A stretch of 64,000 nt of DNA from Pseudanabaena mucicola str. Chao 1806 (GCF_030323025.1 NZ_CP097329.1:3520001-3584000), one strand, 5' to 3'. Numbered from the stretch's first letter, positions 15,765 to 25,344 are shown. Notes: generated from the sequence alone by a model not told the origin. Made by a program: numbers and translations.

Positions 15765-17200
15765 TTTTGTGGTTTCCATAGCGGTAAGCTGATTGTGAAA
15801 ATACTCGCTTCGTTGGGTTTAGATATGAGGCTGATTCTACCATTCATTCCTTCTACTAAGCTTTTGGCGATTGCTAACCCCAGTCCAGTACCATCACGGG
15901 AACGAGTAGAAGAATCGTCACTGCGATAGAAGCGCTCAAAAATTCGCTGTTGATTGGCAAGGGCAATCCCAATGCCGCGATCGCAAACATGGATCATCGC
16001 TTGGTCTTCTTTCGTTTCTAGCTTTATTTCCACAGGTTCAGTGGAATACTTAATGGCATTATCCACTAAATTAATCAAGACCTGTTGCAGTCGATCTTGG
16101 TCTGCTAGAGCCACAATATCTTGATCTGAAGTGATAGCTGTAACTGAGCGATCGCTAACTTTGGCACTCATCGCCGCAACCTCTGTAACTAGAGTATTTA
16201 GAAACACAGGAGCTTGCCGAAAATGCAAATTTCCGCTATCTGCCCTTGCAAGATCCAGCAAATCTTGGAGCATCTGAATCGTGCGTTCAGTTTCAGCACT
16301 GGCAGTTTCGATCGCCTGTTTCTGATAAATACTCAAATTATCACCACGCCGCAGCAAACTCTGCAAATATCCACAAATCACCGTGAGGGGAGTGCGTAAC
16401 TCATGGGATACATTCCCCACAAATTGACGTTGCTGCTCCCAAGCCCCCGACAACCTCTGAAGCATTTCATTAAAGGTCTGTGCTAATCCCAAAATCTCAT
16501 CAGGCGCTTTGGCAAGTTGCAGTTTGGCAGCACTAAGGTCTTCAATGGAAATCATGCTTGCCATCTGACTCATTTCTTGCAAGGGAGAGAGGGCTTTGCG
16601 AATACGCAGAGCGATCGCCAATATCAAGATTCCCGTTGCCATAATGCTCACGATGATTAATCCATAAATGCCACTATTGAGCTGCAATTGATCTTGGGTA
16701 ATATCTTGAGAAAGATACACCTTCCCCACCTCTTGCCCATTCACAGTTAGAGAACTGCCACACATCACCACATAGCGATCGCTGATTTTGATAATCTGTG
16801 GCGTAGTTGGGACTTTACTATAGCCAATATTTTGTAAATCCGTGGATAGATCGTAGTTATTTGCTGATTTGGCGATCACTTCACCATTATCTCCCTTGAC
16901 CAAAATTGCTAATTCTGAAGTCGCCACCTTGTTTAATGTGCGTTCTATTCCTACCTTGACTCCCCCTGTTTCCATATACATTTCCACTTGATCGGGAAAC
17001 CGCATCGCCACATATTCCAACATTTGCTTGTGGTTATTGACTACCGCCTGTTCCATGCGCCAACCAGCCCACACAGCCACACTAGTTAAGCTAATTACCG
17101 AAAGTGCAATCAATTCTACGGTCAAGCGAAACTGAAGTGAGTTAGTGGAAACTCGCTTACCAATTAAATTTGCGATCTCTGTTTTGATTGATTTATACAT
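15761..17200 (-). CDS. membrane sensor histidine kinase
   Basis: A 479-aa kinase with two membrane helices (about residues 28-48 and 182-203) that frame a periplasmic sensor of about 130 residues. A HAMP-like linker, HisKA box (NVSHELRTPLT, phospho-His near 266) and HATPase domain (NLVDNAIKYS, DRGIGIA, DGTGLGLAIAK) follow. It lies upstream of and overlaps the response regulator, and downstream of ccdA and two thioredoxin genes on the same strand, so a redox or metal signal is possible. Confidence 0.93.
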   Translation of the reverse strand: MYKSIKTEIANLIGKRVSTNSLQFRLTVELIALSVISLTSVAVWAGWRMEQAVVNNHKQMLEYVAMRFPDQVEMYMETGGVKVGIERTLNKVATSELAILVKGDNGEVIAKSANNYDLSTDLQNIGYSKVPTTPQIIKISDRYVVMCGSSLTVNGQEVGKVYLSQDITQDQLQLNSGIYGLIIVSIMATGILILAIALRIRKALSPLQEMSQMASMISIEDLSAAKLQLAKAPDEILGLAQTFNEMLQRLSGAWEQQRQFVGNVSHELRTPLTVICGYLQSLLRRGDNLSIYQKQAIETASAETERTIQMLQDLLDLARADSGNLHFRQAPVFLNTLVTEVAAMSAKVSDRSVTAITSDQDIVALADQDRLQQVLINLVDNAIKYSTEPVEIKLETKEDQAMIHVCDRGIGIALANQQRIFERFYRSDDSSTRSRDGTGLGLAIAKSLVEGMNGRISLISKPNEASIFTISLPLWKPQK

Positions 17201-17361
17201 TGGTTCTATTTTGCAGGCTCATTAATCGGAGATGCTTCGCGTCTCTGAATAATGAAATTAAAATTTTTTAGCGGTGTGCTGCTCCACATCAAACTCAAAA
17301 CGCTGACTATAGTTAGTTATATCGTAATTGATTTATAAATTAACCATCTTTTGATTTGTGA

Positions 17362-18237
17362 TTAGCCACCAATAAACCATTTGATACCGACAAATAGATA
17401 GTAAATTCCTGCAATGATTAAGGCGATACTGCCAAACTTGGTGATTCCATCTGAATATTTCAATAAGAGATTAGCTTGCTTAGCAAAACCAGTCAGCAAA
17501 CTAGATAGAAAGATTACAATCGTATAGCCCAATGCATAACTGATCATCGTCAGAATTGACAGAATTTGCGAACCACTTGCCGCCGAAGCTGCAAGCACTG
17601 CAAATAGCACAGGGCTGGCGCAAGGGGAGCTAACTAAGGCATAAGTTAAACCAATCCCAAAAGGACCAAAGTCGTTCCCATTAAAATAAATTTGAGGCAA
17701 AGGAATCTTAATCAATCCTAAAAGCCCAATTCCCATAATTAAAATAGTTGCGCCAACTGCCACGTTAATATGTCCGCGATATTCCACAATTACGAAGCTT
17801 GCAAAAGAAGAAACCAATCCAAATAGGCTCAGAATAATCACATTACCAAGCACAAACATTCCTGCTTTGACAAAGGCATCCTTGCGAGAGGTAATATTGC
17901 GAGTGCCGATATAACTCAAGTTGAGGGGCAACATCGCAAGAATGCAAGGAGAAACGCTGGCAATCAAACCGCCAATAAATGCAAGAGGCATTAATACCAA
18001 TGGGTTTGTGGTGTCCTGTTGTGCGAACCATTCTTGATAGCGATTTTCCACAACAGAGATGGCATATTCTAATGCTTGGGATAAGGGAGAAGTAATCAAA
18101 AGCGCGATTACAAAACCGAGAAGTGCTAATCCTCCAAAGATGAACCATTTTCTCGGAATTTTAGGACTGTTCTTTTTGCCTGTAGTAGTTGGCATAATCA
18201 GATCGGCATCGCGATCGGGGTTGTGAAGATTTTTCAT
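17362..18237 (-). CDS. ccdA: CcdA-type thiol electron transporter
   Basis: A 291-aa membrane protein with an N-terminal anchor helix, then six helices typical of the CcdA/DsbD-beta family. The two redox cysteines sit in ASVSPCILAMLP (about residue 97) and ALVSSPCASPVLFA (about residue 206). It passes electrons from stromal/cytoplasmic thioredoxin across the membrane, here probably to the two TlpA-like proteins encoded upstream. The N-terminal extension of about 80 residues is longer than usual. Confidence 0.9.
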   Translation of the reverse strand: MKNLHNPDRDADLIMPTTTGKKNSPKIPRKWFIFGGLALLGFVIALLITSPLSQALEYAISVVENRYQEWFAQQDTTNPLVLMPLAFIGGLIASVSPCILAMLPLNLSYIGTRNITSRKDAFVKAGMFVLGNVIILSLFGLVSSFASFVIVEYRGHINVAVGATILIMGIGLLGLIKIPLPQIYFNGNDFGPFGIGLTYALVSSPCASPVLFAVLAASAASGSQILSILTMISYALGYTIVIFLSSLLTGFAKQANLLLKYSDGITKFGSIALIIAGIYYLFVGIKWFIGG

Positions 18238-18304
18238 ACAAATTCCTAGAGAAAGGAGAAGAAAGGCATTCCATTCATACGAAACAAATGGAATGCCTTA
18301 GAAA

Positions 18305-18844
18305 TTACTTAGTGATAGCAGCATCCAAAACTTTGCTATAAGCCGATTTATCAGGATTATTGCGATACTGAGCCAAGATTTTGCCTGTTGCTGGATCAAC
18401 AATGGTGAGCGAACCTGTTTGGGTTTTATTCTCTGCCAAAAATTTGCTCAGTCCTAGTTCTTGAGCAGTAGCTTCAGCCGTAGCCGTAGTGGATTTGTCA
18501 GAGACATCTAGCACTACAAATTCCACTTTCCCCTCATACTCTTTTTTCAATTCGGCAACGGTTGGAGCAATGTTTTTGCAGGCTGCACACCAACTAGCAT
18601 AAACGTCAATCACAACAGGTTTCCCTTGTAGTTTTTGAGCGAGAGGAGCGCCGATGGAAGTTGTAGCTTTTACTGCATAGGGATTAGTTTTATCCTTTGC
18701 AACAGCGGTTTCGGTTTTCGTTTCAGTAGTAGTTGGACTGCTGGATACCTGATTTTTACTGGCTTCGGGAGTAGCACAGGCGAACAATGTCAAACTACTC
18801 AAGAGCGCGATCACCGCCAATGAAGCAATATATTTAACTTTCAT
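18305..18844 (-). CDS. thioredoxin-like lipoprotein (TlpA/HCF164-like)
   Basis: A 179-aa protein with a lipoprotein signal (SLTLFACA, Cys at residue 23) and a thioredoxin fold with WCAACK active site (near residue 88) and VDPATGKILAQ. It probably acts as a membrane-anchored thiol reductant on the lumen/periplasm side, fed by CcdA encoded directly downstream. It is paralogous to the gene upstream (18902-19435), implying local duplication. Confidence 0.88.
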   Translation of the reverse strand: MKVKYIASLAVIALLSSLTLFACATPEASKNQVSSSPTTTETKTETAVAKDKTNPYAVKATTSIGAPLAQKLQGKPVVIDVYASWCAACKNIAPTVAELKKEYEGKVEFVVLDVSDKSTTATAEATAQELGLSKFLAENKTQTGSLTIVDPATGKILAQYRNNPDKSAYSKVLDAAITK

Positions 18845-18901
18845 AGAGTGTTTTCCTGAGGAGAATAATCAAAGCAAAAGGAATGAGAATGTTAGATCGC
18901 C

Positions 18902-19435
18902 TTATTTTTGGGTTAAAGCAGCATCCAAGACCTTGGTATAGGTAGATTTATTAGCGTTGTTGCGATGTTGCGACAAAATTTTACCTGTGGATGGATCAAC
19001 AATCGTGAGCGAACCTGTTTGAGTCTTGTTGGCAGCAAAGAAATTACCAAGTCCTAACTCATTAGCGATCGCCTCGGATTTGGCGGTAGCCTCTCGATCA
19101 GATACATCTAGCACTACGAAATGTACTTTGCCTGCATATTCCTTTTTCAATTGCGAAAGAGTAGGGGCAATATTTTTGCAAGCAGAACACCAACTTGCAT
19201 AGACATCAATTACAACGGGCTTACCCTGTAGTTTTTGGGAAAGCTTTCCGCCAACAGAATTAGATTGAGCATAGGCCGCTTCACCTGTGATCGCCTCGGA
19301 TAGAGATTGTTGAATAGATGCTGGCTTTACCAAGGCGATCGCCGTACCTATACTTAATAAAGTGATCGCCGCCAATGTTGGCAAATAATTAACTTTCATA
19401 GAAATTGCTCTGGTGAAATATTGGGCTAAATTCAA
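18902..19435 (-). CDS. thioredoxin-like protein, signal-anchored
   Basis: A paralogue of the neighbouring lipoprotein, with WCSACK active site and VDPSTGKILSQ. The start is probably the ATG at 19399 (MKVNYLPTL), giving 165 aa with a signal peptide/anchor (TLAAITLLSIGTAIAL) but without a lipobox Cys. It is likely co-transcribed with the lipoprotein, ccdA and the two-component pair. Confidence 0.87.
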   Translation of the reverse strand: MNLAQYFTRAISMKVNYLPTLAAITLLSIGTAIALVKPASIQQSLSEAITGEAAYAQSNSVGGKLSQKLQGKPVVIDVYASWCSACKNIAPTLSQLKKEYAGKVHFVVLDVSDREATAKSEAIANELGLGNFFAANKTQTGSLTIVDPSTGKILSQHRNNANKSTYTKVLDAALTQK

Positions 19436-19801
19436 GACTGAGCCTATTAAAGATGACCAAAATGAGGGAGAGATGAGGATTAGATTGATATTACATAAAG
19501 CTTCCGCTCATGTGGGCAAATAAGTGAAACTTGATTTTGGTTGAAAATTTCATTTTTCAACTGTAAGGATCTCATTTGTCATTTTTAACTACCTTTACCT
19601 ACTTACCCATATGAGCAAAGTCTTTTTGCGTAAGTCCTAAATATAGAAATTTACGAAAGTAGGGTAACGCTTTCTAAAATCAAAACAAAAGTAGTGCCCC
19701 TTAGCATCGCCACTTTAGTTTTGAGAAGTAAACCTTTGATTGCAATAGGTAGAATTTCAATTTAAAGTAATCTCTAGTAGTGATGCTGTAAGAGACAATT
19801 A
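19436..19801. promoter_or_regulatory. divergent intergenic region, thioredoxin cluster / mrp operon
   Basis: 366 bp without a gene between two divergent operons. It holds an imperfect inverted repeat around 19507-19619 (GCTCATGTGGGCAAATAAGT against ACTTACCCATATGAGC) and another at 19679-19724 (CAAAACAAAAGTAGTG against CACTTTAGTTTTG). Both are candidate regulatory structures. No promoter is assigned. Confidence 0.4.
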
Positions 19802-20149
19802 ATGTCAATAAATCTATTAGAAGCATTTGTTTTAACAACGATTCTCTGCGGTTTTTTAGGAATTCTCCTTAAAAAAAATTTATTCATGAAAATCATCTCG
19901 ATGGACGTGATGAGTACAGGCATCATTGCCTACTTTGTTGTGGTTGCGTCGCGAGGAGGAGTATTTACTCCGATCCTTAGCGATACCCCCAGAAATAACT
20001 ATGCTGATCCCGTACCACAAGCGGTAATTTTGACTGCGATCGTGATTGGCTTTTCAATTCAAGCTTTAATGCTAGTAGGTATCATCAAATTATCTCGTAA
20101 TAGTCCCACCCTAGAAATTAATGAGATTGAAAAGAGTGATCTGACATGA
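19802..20149 (+). CDS. mnhC: Mrp antiporter subunit C (NuoK-like)
   Basis: A 115-aa protein with three membrane helices and the NuoK/MrpC pattern (GILLKKNLFMKIISMDVMS, PQAVILTAIVIGFSIQAL). It is a subunit of the multi-subunit Na+/H+ antiporter and the first gene of the mrp operon. Its stop overlaps the mnhD start (ATGA). Confidence 0.9.
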   Translation: MSINLLEAFVLTTILCGFLGILLKKNLFMKIISMDVMSTGIIAYFVVVASRGGVFTPILSDTPRNNYADPVPQAVILTAIVIGFSIQALMLVGIIKLSRNSPTLEINEIEKSDLT

Positions 20150-21615
20150 CTGTCCTAACTTTAATCTGGATTGTCTTACCATTCTTGGTGGGCTTTACGA
20201 TCTATCTGCTACCCAAAGGAGATCGCTACTTATCGTTGTTTGGTGCATTAGCATCAGCACTATATACGATTCCCTTATTTGTGCAGTCTGTAACGATCAA
20301 TCTGCGATTACTCGATCACTTCGGGGTAAGCCTCATTGTTGATCCTTTGACAGGATTTTTTATCTTAACCAATGCCATAGTTACGGCAGCAGTTATTATC
20401 TATTGTTGGCGTAGCGATCGCACAGCTTTTTTTTATGCTCAAGTTGTGATCTTGCATGGGAGTGTTAATGCAGCTTTTGCCTGCTCTGATTTCATCAGTT
20501 TATATGTAGCACTAGAAGTCATTAGCATTGCCACCTTCCTGTTGATAGCCTATCCCCGCAGTGATCGCTCAATTTGGATCGGTTTGCGCTATCTGTTTGT
20601 CAGCAATGTCGCCATGTTGTTTTATTTAATTGGCGCAGTGTTGGTCTACAAAGCCAATCATTCCTTTGATTTTATTGGACTACGTTACGCGCCACCCGAA
20701 GCGATCGCTCTGATTTTCTTGGGACTATTAGCTAAAGGTGGCATCTTTGTAGCAGGGTTATGGCTACCCTTGACCCATGCAGAGTCAGAGTCCCCAGTTT
20801 CGGCGATGATGTCCGGGGTAGTGGTGAAAGCAGGCGTTTTGCCATTAGTACGCTGTGCTTTGTTGATCGAAGAAATTGCACTAATTGTGCGAATATTTGG
20901 AGTCGGCACTGCCTTGCTAGGCGTATCTTTTGCAGTATTTGAAAAAGATACCAAGCGGATGTTAGCATTCCACACGATTTCTCAGTTAGGCTTTATTTTG
21001 GCAGCACCAGAGGTTGGCGGTTTCTATGCCCTCACTCATGGCTTAGTCAAATCTTCATTGTTTTTAATCGTGGGCTATTTGCCTAGCCGTAACCTTAAGG
21101 ACTTGAAGCATCAGCCAATTGATAATCCCATCTGGATTGCGTTAGTGATTGCTAGCTTTTCCATTTCTGGCTTCCCTTTGTTGTCGGGATTTGGGGCAAA
21201 AGTATTAACTATGCAAAATCTCCAACCTTGGCAAGTGATCGGAATGAACATTGCTGCACTAGGTACTGCAATCTCCTTTGCGAAGTTTATTTTCTTGCCC
21301 CATAGTAATTTGTCCCACAATCATCAAGATCCCAAAAGTCCTCAAAGTGTTAAGGCAACGGTGAAAACCGAATTTTGGATAGCGATTTTCATTTTATTGG
21401 GCGGACTAGTTATAGCGAACGTTGCTTACTATGAAGCTTATTCCCTAGAAAATATCGGTAAACCCTTAATAACAATTGGGATCGGTTGGCTTGCCTATTT
21501 CTTAATTTTTCGCCATACATCCATCAAATTACCTGTCGCTTTTGAAGACTTTGAGAACCTAATCGGTTGCATGACACTGATGTTAGTTTTACTTTTCTGG
21601 ATGGTAATCTCATGA
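20146..21615 (+). CDS. mnhD: Mrp antiporter subunit D (proton-translocating, NuoN/M-like)
   Basis: A 489-aa protein with about 13 membrane helices. Family motifs include a helix with conserved Glu (LYVALEVISIATFLL), LAKGGIFVAGLWLPLTHAESESPVSAMMSGVVVKAGV (in parts) and KDTKRMLAFHTISQLGF. This is the ion-translocating core of the antiporter, related to NDH-1 antiporter subunits. It overlaps both neighbours by ATGA. Confidence 0.92.
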   Translation: MTVLTLIWIVLPFLVGFTIYLLPKGDRYLSLFGALASALYTIPLFVQSVTINLRLLDHFGVSLIVDPLTGFFILTNAIVTAAVIIYCWRSDRTAFFYAQVVILHGSVNAAFACSDFISLYVALEVISIATFLLIAYPRSDRSIWIGLRYLFVSNVAMLFYLIGAVLVYKANHSFDFIGLRYAPPEAIALIFLGLLAKGGIFVAGLWLPLTHAESESPVSAMMSGVVVKAGVLPLVRCALLIEEIALIVRIFGVGTALLGVSFAVFEKDTKRMLAFHTISQLGFILAAPEVGGFYALTHGLVKSSLFLIVGYLPSRNLKDLKHQPIDNPIWIALVIASFSISGFPLLSGFGAKVLTMQNLQPWQVIGMNIAALGTAISFAKFIFLPHSNLSHNHQDPKSPQSVKATVKTEFWIAIFILLGGLVIANVAYYEAYSLENIGKPLITIGIGWLAYFLIFRHTSIKLPVAFEDFENLIGCMTLMLVLLFWMVIS

Positions 21616-22028
21616 TTGGGCAATTTATTCTACGCATCGTGATTTGGTTCTTATTAACCGCAAACTTCAGTATTACCAATGTCGTCATTGGTGTGAGTGT
21701 TTGCTTGTTAATGCCCCTATATCGTACTGAATCCTTTCGCATCGAAGATATCATGCAGAGTATTCTAAGAATTCTAGTCGCCATTCCTCAAGCCTACATG
21801 GAGGCGATCGAGATGATCTGGAAACCCCATAATCACGAAAATATCACTATGGAAAAAGCCCAAAATCGGCGATCATCAGCATTAGTGTTTTTGGATATTT
21901 TTCTGATTACATTCACGCCCAAAACTATTGTCTTGATGCATCGTGGAGATGGTTGGTATGCCATTCATCGTGTGGTACGGCGCATTTCCAAGAGCCAAAA
22001 TTCAAGAGGAAAAAGCAATGAATATTGA
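21612..22028 (+). CDS. mnhE: Mrp antiporter subunit E
   Basis: A 138-aa protein starting at the ATG that overlaps the mnhD stop; the longer frame from 21567 is not needed. It has an N-terminal membrane region and the MrpE pattern NFSITNVVIGVSV...LLMPL and TPKTIVLMHRGDGWYAIHRV (in parts). Next gene overlaps by 11 bp. Confidence 0.88.
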   Translation: MIGQFILRIVIWFLLTANFSITNVVIGVSVCLLMPLYRTESFRIEDIMQSILRILVAIPQAYMEAIEMIWKPHNHENITMEKAQNRRSSALVFLDIFLITFTPKTIVLMHRGDGWYAIHRVVRRISKSQNSRGKSNEY

Positions 22029-22302
22029 TCTATCTCCTAGTTTCGTGTTGAGTTTTGCTGTGGCGGCGATGGTGATATCTCTACTCATTCCCCTATATCA
22101 AGCATGGAAATTCAATCATGATATTTGGGAAATTATGCTTGCTTTTTCCAGTGTAGCGGCTAAATCCTCAGTCATGATTTTAGTAATATCAGTGCTGCGT
22201 GACGACTGGATGCTTGGTGTAGTTGGTGTGATTATTTTGAGTGTGGGCAATGCAGGTTTTATGCTCCTAGCTCATATTATTAGACGTATAGGCGAGTTAT
22301 AA
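22018..22302 (+). CDS. mnhF: Mrp antiporter subunit F
   Basis: A 94-aa protein starting at the ATG at 22018 (MNIDLSPSFVL), preceded by AAGAGGAAA. It has three membrane helices, the size of MrpF. The usual conserved Asp region of the family is less clear here, so the assignment rests on length, topology and operon position. Confidence 0.8.
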   Translation: MNIDLSPSFVLSFAVAAMVISLLIPLYQAWKFNHDIWEIMLAFSSVAAKSSVMILVISVLRDDWMLGVVGVIILSVGNAGFMLLAHIIRRIGEL

Positions 22303-22338
22303 ATGCTAAGTAGCTCAACTTAATTAAAACCCAAACCA

Positions 22339-22377
22339 GAGTTTTGTTCCGCCCGCGTAGCGGGCGGAACAAAACTC
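22339..22377. terminator. GC-rich perfect palindrome inside the mrp operon
   Basis: Arms of 18 nt (GAGTTTTGTTCCGCCCGC) around a 3-nt loop, followed by a T run. It looks like an intrinsic terminator or attenuator between mnhF and mnhG, which lie in the same direction. Confidence 0.6.
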
Positions 22378-22447
22378 TCGGTTTTTAGTTTACTTATGTC
22401 TAGCTGCTTAGTTCTAAAATGTCAATTCTCAATGGAACCTATAGACT

Positions 22448-22741
22448 ATGACTAATTTAGTAAATTTCATCAGTTATTTTTGCATTTTCGGTGGGTTATT
22501 CTTTTGGTTTTGGGGAACTACAGCCTTAGTGACTAAGAGATCAGTACTGTTTAAGCTTCATAGTCTTTCTGTATCTGACACCCTTGGCTCGATCGCAATT
22601 ATATTCGGCTTGGTTTTACTCCGTCCTAAAGAGTTGCCATTATTAGTTTTGGCAATAATTTCTCTAGCTCTATGGAATACGATGCTGGGTTACGTGCTAG
22701 CTTACTGCTCTAGCAGTATGACTAAAAGAAAATCATCTTAA
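22448..22741 (+). CDS. mnhG: Mrp antiporter subunit G
   Basis: A 97-aa protein with three membrane helices and the PhaG/MnhG pattern: FFWFWGTTALVTKRSVLFKLHSLSVSDTLG (in parts) followed by a second hydrophobic pair. It lies 145 bp after mnhF, behind a palindrome, and 31 bp before the next subunit. Confidence 0.87.
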   Translation: MTNLVNFISYFCIFGGLFFWFWGTTALVTKRSVLFKLHSLSVSDTLGSIAIIFGLVLLRPKELPLLVLAIISLALWNTMLGYVLAYCSSSMTKRKSS

Positions 22742-22772
22742 AATAATGTTATCTTCAAATTTGGAGGCGTAA

Positions 22773-23477
22773 ATGATTGGCAATTACGATGGTTATGTCT
22801 ATGCGATCGCATTGCTATTACCTATATCCGCGTCAATGTTAGTATTGCAAACTAATCCTTACAATGCCCTAGTCCTACGTGGCATCTTAGGCGCAATATC
22901 AGCGTTAATTTACACGATTCTGGGGGCAGCAGATGTCGCTTTAACTGAAGCTCTAGTTGGTGCTTTCCTTGCGACGATGCTCTATGCTGTAGCGGTGAGA
23001 GCCTCTTTAGTACTGCGCCTAGGAGTACTTGAGAACTTAGCGATCACCCATGATTTAGAAGAGGATTTGGAAAAAATTTATCTGCCTAACGAGCAGAAAC
23101 CTTCCGAGGAATTAACGGAAGAATTAGTTACCAATAATGCTGGTGATTCTCATTTCAAGAATCTCATAGATGCTCTCAAAGATGCCTTCAGTAAACACTA
23201 TATGCGAGTGGAATTAGTACCTTTTAGTAGCATATTAGAGTTAGAACAAGCATTAACTGACAAAAATGTTCATGCCACTTTAGATCAGGCTCAATCCTAT
23301 AACTTCACAGTACAAGAAGATGGTAAAACCTATGCTGATAAATATTCTGAAGATAATTCTGAGAATCAGTCTTATCAAATCAAAATACGTCTCCATCGTC
23401 TGTATGAAATTATGCAAGGTGATCCAGTTTTGTCTAATCCTCAATTAGCCAATGTTCGATTAATTTACCAAAGGTAA
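22773..23477 (+). CDS. MrpA C-terminal-like (DUF4040) antiporter subunit with hydrophilic tail
   Basis: A 234-aa protein. The first 90 residues form three helices with LVLRGILGAISALIYTILGAADVALTEALVGA (in parts), the DUF4040/MbhD-like domain that in other bacteria is the C-terminal part of MrpA. Residues 100-234 are a soluble tail of unknown role. Cyanobacterial Mrp operons commonly have this piece as a separate gene and lack a full-length MrpA, as here. Confidence 0.83.
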   Translation: MIGNYDGYVYAIALLLPISASMLVLQTNPYNALVLRGILGAISALIYTILGAADVALTEALVGAFLATMLYAVAVRASLVLRLGVLENLAITHDLEEDLEKIYLPNEQKPSEELTEELVTNNAGDSHFKNLIDALKDAFSKHYMRVELVPFSSILELEQALTDKNVHATLDQAQSYNFTVQEDGKTYADKYSEDNSENQSYQIKIRLHRLYEIMQGDPVLSNPQLANVRLIYQR

Positions 23478-23689
23478 GTATCCAATATAGCAGTCCTAAA
23501 TCATTTAGAGCTTGCTATATCAAGTAAAAAATCGAGTTGTAATTCTGTTTACTTAGCACAAAAATTTGGGACACAAGCCCCTACACCTCGCTTAATTTAA
23601 AAGTGCTATACAGAGCTTTCCTCTTTTTTGAAATTTATCTGAATTACACAAATCCTAAATAGGCTGTATTCCCAATCAATAAATAAATT

Positions 23690-24358
23690 ATGAAATGGAT
23701 GAGATGGATTTATATCACCGCAGGTATAGCATTTGTTATGAAAATGTTATATGTCGCTAACCCCATACCGCAGTTACCTTTCTCAATTGTTAAAGCGATC
23801 TCTGAAGATAGTGGCGTGAGTAATGTGGTTTCAGGTATCATTTTTCGCAATCGTTTGTATGACACAATTTTTGAAGTAATTGTCTTCACGATCGCAATTA
23901 TGGGTGCAAATTTCTTACTTGCCAATGAGAAGCCTTTTACAAGAATTTATCAATTTACCGATCAAACTTCCATTGTCCTCGCTCAGCTAGGCGCAACTGT
24001 TGCTGCCTTGGTAGGGATTGAATTGGCGATTCGAGGGCATCTGAGTCCAGGAGGAGGCTTTGCAGCAGGAGTGGCGGGTGGTACAGCGATCGGCTTAATA
24101 GCGATTACTTCCCCTCCAGAACGATTGCAAAATCTCTACAAACGCTGGCACGCTGCTACTTGGGAAAAGGTATCTGTACTGATTTTTATCGTCTTGTCAG
24201 TTCTTACACTCTTAGGACTAGAGATTCCCCATGGAGAAATGGGTGATCTATTTAGTGGTGGTATTATTCCGATCCTAAATATGTTGGTGGCAATCAAGGT
24301 TGCTCTAGGCTCATGGGCAGTAGTTTTAGTCTTCATTCGCTATCGAGGCTTGCTGTAA
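23690..24358 (+). CDS. mnhB: Mrp antiporter subunit B with MbhE-like N-terminus
   Basis: A 222-aa membrane protein. The C-terminal two thirds match MnhB: LGATVAALVGIELAIRGHLSPGGGFAAGV (in parts), then further helices. The N-terminus (about 1-85) resembles MbhE. It closes the antiporter operon after a 212-bp gap that holds AT-rich sequence and no gene. Confidence 0.88.
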   Translation: MKWMRWIYITAGIAFVMKMLYVANPIPQLPFSIVKAISEDSGVSNVVSGIIFRNRLYDTIFEVIVFTIAIMGANFLLANEKPFTRIYQFTDQTSIVLAQLGATVAALVGIELAIRGHLSPGGGFAAGVAGGTAIGLIAITSPPERLQNLYKRWHAATWEKVSVLIFIVLSVLTLLGLEIPHGEMGDLFSGGIIPILNMLVAIKVALGSWAVVLVFIRYRGLL

Positions 24359-24489
24359 TCCCCATCCTATTTAGGCTTTGGAGGAATAACAATGTCTATC
24401 CCAGTTAGATGTTTAAGTTCAATTTTTTGGAGACAGTCAAGAATCAGATGTAACTTCTAAGACTTGATTATCTGCTTACGAAGCGATCG

Positions 24490-24630
24490 CCGTGCCTGAA
24501 GTTTGGATTTATCGTAATGATAGTTTGCAGATATTTTTACTAACCGATGGACATTATCTAGAGTCAGAGAGTAGTTTGCTTTTTCCAGATATATCAATCA
24601 AGACACTGATTCCACAGCTTGTAAATTAAG
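24490..24630 (+). pseudogene. remnant of an Uma2-family gene (3' end only)
   Basis: An open stretch without a start encodes AVPEVWIYRNDSLQIFLL...GHYLESESSLLFPD and ends at a TAA near 24628. The pattern PEVWIYR...S.LFPD is the C-terminal end of Uma2/DUF820 proteins. The 5' part is missing. It lies just upstream of a second, nearly complete Uma2 pseudogene. Confidence 0.6.
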
Positions 24631-24741
24631 CGATCGCGATCGTCACAAGCGCCATGTTAAGAGAGTTTCACAAATCTCTAATTTAATCTCTAATTTGTGG
24701 TTACATCGGAACAGATTGTTTTGCAAAAAAGGAGTACGAAA

Positions 24742-25344
24742 ATGACTACAGTGATTCAATCGCCCGTGTTAGAGACAGTAACATCACAGCGAATGACATT
24801 GGCGGAATTTTTAGCAAGCCCTGAGTCGGATCAGAATTATGAATTTATCGACGGTCAAGCCATCAGAAAAATGTCGCCAAAAAGATTTCATGCTTCTTTA
24901 TAAGCAGAATTATTGATTTTTTTGCGGACTCTGTTTGAAGGCAAAGGCTTTGTCTATCCAGAATGGGGAATTGTGTTAAAACGCAATAATCAGGATTGGT
25001 TTCCTGTACCTGATTTGACCTATATTTCGATAGAGCGATTACCTAGTGATGTCGGTAATGCAATGTGTCCAGTACCGCCAGAGTTAGTAATTGAGATTAT
25101 GTCAGAAGAACAGACTTTTAAGGAATTTGTGGCAAAGGCTGGTGATTATTTGAAGGCTGGAATATTACGAGTATGGATTATTGATCCAATGAGCAGAACT
25201 CTCACGGTGTTCTATCCCGATCACCCACCTGAAACTTATCAAGGCGATCGCCTATTAACCGATGAGTTATTACCAGACTTAGCAGCGACAGCCGAGCAGT
25301 TTTTTGTAAAGGCAAGAATTAGAAAATTAGAGAGCAATTCATGA
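24742..25344 (+). pseudogene. Uma2-family endonuclease gene with in-frame stop
   Basis: An ATG at 24742 with GGAG upstream opens a frame of about 200 codons. It is interrupted by TAA at 24901-24903, after which the same frame continues to 25344. Uma2 motifs on both sides (MTLAEFLASPESDQNYEFIDGQ, then PVPDLTYIS, PPELVIEIMSEEQTF, KAGDYLKAGILRVWIIDP; in parts) show one gene with a nonsense mutation. A PD-(D/E)xK-like fold is known for the family; cellular role is unclear. Confidence 0.85.
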
